From Desulfotomaculaceae bacterium (lineage in GTDB: Bacteria > Bacillota > Desulfotomaculia > Desulfotomaculales > Pelotomaculaceae), in assembly GCA_028702695.1 (NCBI GenBank), contig JAQVOH010000015.1, positions 1 to 37,587 on the forward strand: 37,587 nucleotides of DNA, written 5' to 3'. The notes beneath the pieces are model-generated. The model saw only the letters and a program-made list of their open reading frames with translations, made no database searches and was not told the DNA's origin. Shown here piece by piece: positions 31,936 through 37,587 of this stretch. Each line of letters starts with the position of its first letter. Position 1 is the first letter of the stretch. The position numbers and the translations under genes were made by a program.

Positions 31936-33549
31936 ATGCCTATAACAGAAATGCTTTGTCGTAACGCACAGCTGTACCCTGGAGAAACTGCTCTAATCGA
32001 GCGTGAGCCGGCTGTAGGTGGACGAAGAGAGATAACCTGGCTGGAATTTGAAGACTCGGCCAACAAAATGGCAAACCTTTTATTGTCACGCGGTGTTGGG
32101 CAGGGAGACAAAGTTGTTCTTCTAATGATGAACTGTTTGGAATGGCTTCCTGTTTATTTTGGCATTCTGAAAACCGGAGCACTGGCCGTGCCGCTGAACT
32201 TCCGGTTTACAGTGAAAGAAATCAAAAAATGTATCGAGACTGCCAATGCCAGGGTGCTTGTTTACGGACCCGAGTTTCGAGAAAAAATCAACGAAATCAG
32301 CGGTGGGCTCAGCTGTACCGAAAGCTTTATTTTTGTAGGTGAAGATTGCCCTGAAATAGCTGAAAATTATACAAAACTACTGGCTAAGTTTCCAGCTGAC
32401 GCACCCAAGGTTACCATTTTCGATTATAATGAAGCTGCGCTTTATTTTACCTCAGGTACTACCGGGACGCCTAAGCCTATTATGCTGACCCACGCCAACC
32501 TTGTATCGGCCTGCATCACGGAAAAAAGCCATCATCTCCAGACTCATGAGGACAATTTTCTTTGTATTCCCCCGCTGTACCACACAGGGGCTAAAATGCA
32601 CTGGTTCGGCAGCCTCTTTGTCGGCTCTAAAGCTGTTATCCTGCGCGGTTTGAACCCCCGCTGGATTATTGAGGCGGTATCGGAAGAGCGCGCAACCATC
32701 GTATGGCTGCTGGTCCCGTGGGCACAGGACATCCTTGACGCCATTGAAAGCGGGGAAATTGACCTTGAAAAGTATCGCCTGGTGCAGTGGCGGCTGATGC
32801 ATATTGGCGCCCAGCCGGTGCCTCCGAGCTTGATCCGCAGATGGCAGAAGTATTTTCCTGGTCAGCTCTACGATACCAATTACGGCTTGAGTGAGTCAAC
32901 CGGACCGGGTTGCGTCCATCTTGGCATTGAAAACATCCACAAGGTTGGAGCTATCGGCCGGCCCGGCTTTAACTGGCAAACAATGATTGTCGATGAGCAC
33001 GACAGTCCTGTTCCAATCGGCAAGGTTGGGGAATTGCTTGTAAGCGGACCTGGCGTGATGAATGGTTATTATCAAAACCCGGAGGCCACCGGGGCAGTTT
33101 TGAAAAACGGCTGGCTTCATACCGGGGATATGGCGCGACAGGATGAAGACGGGTTTATCTACCTTGTGGATCGCAAGAAAGATGTCGTTATATCCGGCGG
33201 GGAGAATATCTTCCCAGTAGAAATTGAAGATTTCCTGCAAGCCCATGACGATATCAAGGATGTCGCTGTAATCGGTCTGCCCGACATTCGCCTGGGGGAA
33301 ATTGCTGTGGCGATCGTGGAGACCAAACCCGGCAGGAAACTTACAGAGGCTTTGGTAATTGAATTCTGTAAAGATCTGCCCAGGTACAAAAGGCCGGTTA
33401 AGGTTTTCTTCGATAAGGTCCCCAGAAACCCAACCGGCAAGATTGAAAAAACGAGACTGCGTATGAAATATTCCGGCAAGAGAGAGGCGTTTAATAATGA
33501 AGACTACGCCCCCAGCCGGGAGAGTGAAAGAAAGCTGGCTATGGGTTAG
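31936..33549 (+). CDS. AMP-forming acyl-CoA synthetase
   Basis: The 537-residue enzyme of the ANL superfamily activates a carboxylic acid as acyl-AMP and then acyl-CoA. Motifs: YFTSGTTGTPKPIMLTH (P-loop), PPLYHTGAKMHW, YGLSESTGPG, GWLHTGDMARQDEDGFIYLV, DRKKDVVISGGENIFPVEIE, and NPTGKIEKTRLR with the catalytic Lys. Acyl specificity (medium- or long-chain, or aromatic) cannot be read. The ATG at 31936 follows a G-rich ribosome site (GGTGGGGGG); the GTG at 31918 lies inside it. A TTGCAG-17-TAGAAT box pair at 31813-31841 may be its promoter. It stands alone, ended by a strong terminator. Confidence 0.92.
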   Translation: MPITEMLCRNAQLYPGETALIEREPAVGGRREITWLEFEDSANKMANLLLSRGVGQGDKVVLLMMNCLEWLPVYFGILKTGALAVPLNFRFTVKEIKKCIETANARVLVYGPEFREKINEISGGLSCTESFIFVGEDCPEIAENYTKLLAKFPADAPKVTIFDYNEAALYFTSGTTGTPKPIMLTHANLVSACITEKSHHLQTHEDNFLCIPPLYHTGAKMHWFGSLFVGSKAVILRGLNPRWIIEAVSEERATIVWLLVPWAQDILDAIESGEIDLEKYRLVQWRLMHIGAQPVPPSLIRRWQKYFPGQLYDTNYGLSESTGPGCVHLGIENIHKVGAIGRPGFNWQTMIVDEHDSPVPIGKVGELLVSGPGVMNGYYQNPEATGAVLKNGWLHTGDMARQDEDGFIYLVDRKKDVVISGGENIFPVEIEDFLQAHDDIKDVAVIGLPDIRLGEIAVAIVETKPGRKLTEALVIEFCKDLPRYKRPVKVFFDKVPRNPTGKIEKTRLRMKYSGKREAFNNEDYAPSRESERKLAMG

Positions 33550-33578
33550 GTCTATATGGTATTGGTTAAATGAACTAG

Positions 33579-33613
33579 TAAAAAAAGCCTTTCGGTAATC
33601 GAAAGGCTTTTTT
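33579..33613 (+). terminator. Terminator of the acyl-CoA synthetase gene
   Basis: AAAAAAGCCTTTCG and CGAAAGGCTTTTTT form a 14-base stem around GTAAT, ending in T. Confidence 0.95.
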
Positions 33614-33684
33614 AATGGTAAAGGGCCTTGCCTTGAGGTCGGCATCTACACTGAGCAGGACTTTGTGCATGTTAGCCTAATAAT

Positions 33685-33885
33685 TCATTGTAGATCATTG
33701 TCAGCTTTTACTTTAGGCTGTGGAACGTCATAAATCTCAGTATATGATTCTGCTTCAGCCACTGATAGTGGCGGGGTTGGCATTAAGCCGGTGCAATCAG
33801 TGGCTGATGCAACTATGTCTAAATCAGAATCATATAGTATATCATCATCAGATTTTGGGCGCATTTTTTTATTTTTTTCTTCCAT
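33685..33885 (-). CDS. Small acidic protein, conserved SATDCTGL motif
   Basis: The 66-residue protein has AAAGGGGAATAG before its ATG. Its basic N-terminus (MEEKNKKMRPKSDDD) is followed by DLDIVASATDCTGLMPTPPL and an acidic Tyr-rich stretch (AEAESYTEIYDVPQP). I recall similar DCTGLxPT small proteins in Desulfotomaculum and related spore formers, without a known role; this recall is not verified. There is no signal peptide or membrane segment. A single Cys in the conserved motif could be functional. Confidence 0.6.
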   Translation of the reverse strand: MEEKNKKMRPKSDDDILYDSDLDIVASATDCTGLMPTPPLSVAEAESYTEIYDVPQPKVKADNDLQ

Positions 33886-33999
33886 TAATCTATTCCCCTT
33901 TCATGTAAATTTATTTTATCCAAATAAGCGATAAAGTATAAGTAACTTTCCTAATGTGCCATAATACTAGCGGGCATTTAGCAGAATGAAGAGGAGCAA

Positions 34000-34053
34000 A
34001 TGTATATCGTAAGCGCATGCCTTTTGGGTGATAATTGCAATTACAGGCAGTAA
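34000..34053 (+). pseudogene. 5' stub of a DUF523 gene
   Basis: After GAGGAGCAA the frame reads MYIVSACLLGDNCNYRQ and stops. DUF523 proteins begin with M-x-V-S-A-C-L-L-G-x-N-C-x-Y-D-G, so this is a clear N-terminus. The following 140 or so codons are missing and the next sequence is unrelated. The ribosome site is intact, so a 17-residue peptide could still be made upstream of the kinase. Confidence 0.72.
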
Positions 34054-34150
34054 TCGACAGGTTTCCCGAAGGTAATTTGTTCGTAAATGTCAAAAATAAG
34101 TAGTAGTGTTAACTGTTAAGGCTGTCACGGTGAGGGAAGGACTTGCATTT

Positions 34151-36664
34151 ATGAATGAGCTTGGATTATGTCAGATAAGCCAGCAAGCGTTATGTGTATA
34201 TTCAAATGAACCAATAAGCAGGATTACAGGTTATTCTTCAGAGGAAATACGGGGCTTAGGGTGGCTCCAGGCCATACACCCAAAAGATAGAGATAGAGTC
34301 GTTAAAGAATGGACACGTTGTAGGGAAAACCAGGAGCCCTACAGCAGTGAGTTGCGGCTTCTACGTAAAGACGGTGGAGTTGTCAATTCCATAGGGCAAA
34401 TTGCTCCTTTCCTGGGCGCTGACCATAAAGTCCTGGGATACATAGTTACAATTTCTGGTATTACTGACCGTATACATGCTGAAGAGTCAATGCAAAAGCC
34501 GGAGAGGTTGCCGGAACAGCAGTCATTACAAGAACAATATCATTTCATGCAACGATTAATAGATACCATACCCAATCCCATATTTTATAAGGATGTTAAA
34601 GGTCTGTTCCTGGGGTGTAATACGGCTTACGAGTCCTATATCGGTTTGGCTAAGGAGGCTATCATAAAAAAGTCCGTCTACGATGTATATCCCAGTGATC
34701 TGGCGGATATTTACTTTGAGAAGGACTCGGATTTGCTCCGCGAACCGGGCGTCCAGATCTATGAGGCTGCTTTCAGGGTTGCTGATGGAACCAGACGTGA
34801 TATCCAATTTAACAAGGCTACCTATACCAGTATGGATGGCACTTTAGCCGGCTTAGTAGGGGTGATTGTAGATATAACCGAACGCAAGCGGGCACAAGCG
34901 TATATAGAAGCAGAACGTCGCAGGCTCTTTTCCCTTCTGGATGGGCTCCCGGCACTTGTATATCTTCTAACGCCGGATCATTCCTTCCAATTTTCTAACC
35001 GCTATTTCTGGGAGCACATTGGTAAGCCGGGGGGAAGACCCTGTTACGAGGTTCTGCATGAGCGTAAAGAACCCTGTTTAGAATGTCATACATTTAGTGT
35101 CTTTAATGCGAATAGCCCTTCAATGTTTGAGATGGAGGAATCTGATGGCCGTATATATGAGATAAACGCCTATCCCTACTTCGATATCGACGGAGCACAG
35201 CTGGTGCTGGTGCTTGGATTTGATATCACCGAGCGTAAACAGGCGGAAGAAGCGTTACGGTTGTCTGAGGAAAGGTTCTCCAAAGCCTTTAATGCCAGCC
35301 CGAGCATGATTGCTATATACAGGCTTGCAGACAAAAGGTTTGTTGACGCAAACGACAGCTTTTTTCATGCGACGGGGTATAGCCGTGCGGAGGTAGAAGA
35401 CCGCACGGTGTCAGATTTGGCGTTTTGGGTGGAACCGCAGACCCATACCAAGATAGCTGAGCTGTTGCACGAACAGAAAAGGGTACATAATCTGGAAAGC
35501 CGTTTTCTGGCTAAGTCAGGCGAGGTGCGTTTAGGACTGGTATCAGCAGAGGTAGTGAAACTTAACGGTGAATGTTGCGTGTTCATTGCTATAAATGACA
35601 TTACGGAACGAAAAAGGGCGGAAGAAGCTACAGAAGCTGAACGACGCAGGCTTTTTACCGTCTTGCATTGTTTACCAGCCAATATTTTGCTCTTGGCGTC
35701 GGATTATTCTATCCGTTTCGCCAACAACGCTTATTGTGAGCGTTTTGGTGAAGGCGTTGGCAAACACTGTTATGAAGTTATTCATAAGAGAAAAGAACCA
35801 TGTGAATCATGCCATGTCATGCAAATCTTTGAGAAATGGACGCCTGATAAATGGGAGAGAAGGATTAGTGGTGGCACTTACCAGCTGTATGGTTATCCGT
35901 TCCATGATATTGATGGTTCCCCGCAGGTTTTAATTATGGGTATAGATATTACCGAACTCAAACAGTTGAAAGAAGAAATGTTGCGTCTGGATCGACTAAA
36001 CCTGGTGGGTGAAATGGCAGCCGCCATAGGGCATGAAATCAGGAACCCAATGACCACAGTGCGCGGCTTTCTGCAGATTCTTGGGGATAAGGAGGACTGC
36101 GCCGGGTATAGGGAATATTTTGACCTGATGATTGAAGAACTGGATAGGGCCAATGCCATCATATCAGAATACCTGTCCCTGGCAAAAAACAAGGCCATTG
36201 AGCTTAAGGAGCAAAATCTCAATTTTATCCTGAAAGCCATATTCCCATTAATACAAGCCGACGCAACGCGCTCCGATAAAGCTGCTACCTTGGTGCTTAT
36301 GGAAGTATCAGATTTACTCCTGGATGAAAAAGAAATCCGGCAATTAATCCTTAATCTTGCCCGCAATGGGCTGGAAGCAATGGCGCCTGGCGGCACTCTT
36401 ACGATCAGAACACATATGGAAGGCGAAAAGATAGTTTTATCAGTACAAGACCGGGGTGAGGGGATCAAGGATGATGTACTTCAAAAGCTGGGTACCCCTT
36501 TCTTTACCACCAAGGAAAATGGCACGGGCTTGGGTCTGGCAGTGTGTTACAGCATTGCCACCAGACACAACGCCAGAATTGATGTAAAAACCAACTCAGA
36601 AGGAACTATCTTTTCTGTAATTTTCATAGTGGATTTAAAACCGGAAGCGGCACAGCTATACTAG
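34151..36664 (+). CDS. Soluble multi-PAS sensor histidine kinase with CX10CX2CH PAS modules
   Basis: About 837 residues with no membrane helix: five PAS domains, then a DHp and HATPase pair. H-box GHEIRNPMTTVRGFLQI with His628, N-box LILNLARNGLEAM, G1 DRGEGIKDD and G2 NGTGLGLAV are all present. PAS3 and PAS5 are near copies: CYEVLHERKEPCLECH (C298, C309, C312, H313) and CYEVIHKRKEPCESCH (C540, C551, C554, H555). Such cysteine sets may bind a metal or cluster. The kinase core resembles sporulation kinases such as KinA and KinE. No response regulator is next to it, as expected for a phosphorelay. The ATG at 34151 is preferred; the frame opens at 34106. Confidence 0.92.
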   Translation: MNELGLCQISQQALCVYSNEPISRITGYSSEEIRGLGWLQAIHPKDRDRVVKEWTRCRENQEPYSSELRLLRKDGGVVNSIGQIAPFLGADHKVLGYIVTISGITDRIHAEESMQKPERLPEQQSLQEQYHFMQRLIDTIPNPIFYKDVKGLFLGCNTAYESYIGLAKEAIIKKSVYDVYPSDLADIYFEKDSDLLREPGVQIYEAAFRVADGTRRDIQFNKATYTSMDGTLAGLVGVIVDITERKRAQAYIEAERRRLFSLLDGLPALVYLLTPDHSFQFSNRYFWEHIGKPGGRPCYEVLHERKEPCLECHTFSVFNANSPSMFEMEESDGRIYEINAYPYFDIDGAQLVLVLGFDITERKQAEEALRLSEERFSKAFNASPSMIAIYRLADKRFVDANDSFFHATGYSRAEVEDRTVSDLAFWVEPQTHTKIAELLHEQKRVHNLESRFLAKSGEVRLGLVSAEVVKLNGECCVFIAINDITERKRAEEATEAERRRLFTVLHCLPANILLLASDYSIRFANNAYCERFGEGVGKHCYEVIHKRKEPCESCHVMQIFEKWTPDKWERRISGGTYQLYGYPFHDIDGSPQVLIMGIDITELKQLKEEMLRLDRLNLVGEMAAAIGHEIRNPMTTVRGFLQILGDKEDCAGYREYFDLMIEELDRANAIISEYLSLAKNKAIELKEQNLNFILKAIFPLIQADATRSDKAATLVLMEVSDLLLDEKEIRQLILNLARNGLEAMAPGGTLTIRTHMEGEKIVLSVQDRGEGIKDDVLQKLGTPFFTTKENGTGLGLAVCYSIATRHNARIDVKTNSEGTIFSVIFIVDLKPEAAQLY

Positions 36665-36748
36665 GTTCAAGAATTTTCTTGTTGAATTTGCTGAAGACTG
36701 GAAAAGCTATGTTCAAAAGAGGCATTGCAAAACAAAATATAACGTTTC

Positions 36749-36777
36749 TTGTCATGCAACTGTTCCAGAAGTATAAT
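36749..36777 (+). promoter_or_regulatory. SigA-type promoter of the ferritin-like gene
   Basis: TTGTCA, 17 bases and a perfect TATAAT lie about 109 bases before the GTG start. The long leader shows no obvious riboswitch. Confidence 0.7.
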
Positions 36778-36885
36778 TAATTTAAAAGATAACAAATACA
36801 TATTATCGTTTTGATGCCTTACTTATGTTCGCCTTTCAGAGCAATGATAAAGATACTGGAATACTTAACAAAGGAGGAATGATGA

Positions 36886-37194
36886 GTGCCTGATTTTGGA
36901 AACCCGTTTTCAGGTCTCGCAAAAGATCGCAAACTTACTGACGCCGAATTAGTTAGGGCAATCCGTTTCATGGTATCTGCTGAATACGAAGCCATTCAAC
37001 TTTATATGCAGCTTGCTGAATCAACAGACAATGAATTGGCAATTGAAGTATTGAAGGATATTGCCAACGAAGAACGCGTACATGCTGGTGAATTCCTGAG
37101 ATTACTAAAACAAATCGAACCAGACGAGGAAAAATTCTACGAAGAAGGGGCTCAGGAAGTCGAAGAAGAAATTAAGAAGCTAAGTAAAAAATAG
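36886..37194 (+). CDS. Ferritin-like protein (encapsulin-cargo type)
   Basis: The 102-residue protein is a half-ferritin of two helices: LTDAELVRAIRFMVSAEYEA continuing IQLYMQLAE, then IEVLKDIANEERVHAGEFLR. The Glu and ExxH residues are the di-iron ligands, completed in a dimer. From memory the sequence is close to the ferritin-like domain of Pyrococcus encapsulin and to encapsulated ferritins, which oxidise and store iron. The C-terminal acidic helix (EEGAQEVEEEIKKLSKK) could be the cargo tail. The GTG start follows AAGGAGG; two ATGs nearby are out of frame and end at once. No shell gene is in the window. Confidence 0.8.
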   Translation: MPDFGNPFSGLAKDRKLTDAELVRAIRFMVSAEYEAIQLYMQLAESTDNELAIEVLKDIANEERVHAGEFLRLLKQIEPDEEKFYEEGAQEVEEEIKKLSKK

Positions 37195-37212
37195 CAACAG
37201 TTCTACTATTAC

Positions 37213-37240
37213 GAAGGAGCAGCGAGGCTGCTCCTTCTTT
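37213..37240 (+). terminator. Terminator of the ferritin-like gene
   Basis: GAAGGAGCAGC pairs perfectly with GCTGCTCCTTC around GAG, then TTTA. Confidence 0.88.
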
Positions 37241-37332
37241 ACCTTTGGCATGGCATCCACCTCCGTTAGGAAGAGTATACCACAAAAATGATCTTTATTT
37301 TATAGTTTAAGAGTTGACATTGTACTAGATGC

Positions 37333-37587
37333 TCATTTTGAATGCTTAATTAGTTTGAATCCAGAAATTATGCAGAGAACAAGAAGCAAACCTAACCTTA
37401 GCCAATTCATAGATAACCAAAACTCTCCACCATTTACAAGAACAGCAGAAGAGCCGTATTCATCTACATATACACCCAAATTCCAAAATAGCTTTAAAGA
37501 AATGACTAAAGAAATTAAGCTCAAAACAAAAATTATTATGTTGAGTCCCCTTGTTTCAAGATTTACTTCTTTTACTGTTTTTTTAAA
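37333..37587 (-). CDS. Small membrane protein, cut by the window edge
   Basis: The minus-strand frame is open to the end of the window, so the start is probably outside it. A TTG at 37524 is possible but has no good ribosome site. The visible part has two hydrophobic helices (LNIIIFVLSLISLVISLKLF and LRLGLLLVLCIISGFKL) separated by a polar loop, VYVDEYGSSAVLVNGGEFW. I do not recognise a family. AT-rich. Confidence 0.5.
   Translation of the reverse strand, partial: FKKTVKEVNLETRGLNIIIFVLSLISLVISLKLFWNLGVYVDEYGSSAVLVNGGEFWLSMNWLRLGLLLVLCIISGFKLIKHSK

Noticed and set aside
35042-35819. CxxCH motifs as cytochrome c haem sites
   Set aside because: The kinase has no signal peptide or membrane segment, and haem attachment takes place outside the cytoplasm.
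1-37587. CRISPR arrays, rRNA, insertion sequences, prophage genes
   Set aside because: No regularly spaced repeats, rRNA segments, transposase or integrase motifs were seen on either strand.

Overview
The window looks like chromosome of an anaerobic, endospore-forming Firmicute of the Peptococcaceae (Desulfotomaculum/Pelotomaculum-like). The genus is inference. The reasons are strong AGGAGG-type ribosome sites with frequent TTG and GTG starts, a T-box leader, and many sporulation or germination genes: a SleB/CwlJ hydrolase, YtaF, a YhcN/YlaJ lipoprotein, a PdaB-like protein, a DacF-like carboxypeptidase, a GerAB-type permease and a Spo0E-like peptide. A probable selenoprotein gene fits the same group.

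Layout. 1-5.4 kb: a short PnuC-like membrane protein with a zinc-ribbon tail, a heterodimeric ABC exporter (one degenerate and one consensus ATPase), a relic of a histidine kinase, a YjbQ-family gene and a tRNA-Leu. 5.6-9.7 kb: a phospholipase-C-like protein, the psd-pssA pair for phosphatidylethanolamine synthesis, a YhcC-type radical SAM protein and a spore cortex hydrolase gene. 9.7-15.4 kb (minus strand): polA-mutM-ytaF-coaE-slt, a DNA repair/housekeeping cluster. 15.5-22.7 kb: a CtpA-type protease, a SEC-C protein, DedA, a PAP2 phosphatase, a spore lipoprotein, a polysaccharide-deacetylase-like protein that has lost its metal ligands, a DacF-like carboxypeptidase and a tRNA-Val.

22.8-29.2 kb is more AT-rich and accessory in look. 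It holds a DUF3231 gene and a marR-MATE efflux pair, with two near-identical hairpin repeats on either side, then a 4Fe-4S fragment, a possible PD-(D/E)XK-type protein, a Spo0E-like mini-gene and an orphan germination permease. A short minus-strand gene (28866-29171) reads through an in-frame TGA. The coding sense is coherent on both sides, and a hairpin of bacterial SECIS type follows the TGA at the right distance. This is the most interesting item in the window.

29.3-31.8 kb: an apparently intact Trp-specific T-box leader (strong promoter, UGG specifier, T-box core, terminator) drives a ruined tryptophan locus. trpB has a 2-base insertion and lacks its C-terminus. trpD has a nonsense codon at position 6 and lacks its second half. 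trpF lacks its N-terminal catalytic segment. 31.9-37.6 kb: an acyl-CoA synthetase, a small conserved acidic protein, a DUF523 5' stub, a soluble five-PAS histidine kinase with two CX10CX2CH PAS modules, a ferritin-like protein of the encapsulin-cargo kind, and a small membrane protein cut by the window edge.

Gene stubs (histidine kinase, 4Fe-4S, DUF523, trp) recur between intact genes, which suggests ongoing gene loss. No CRISPR array, rRNA, transposase or integrase was recognised.
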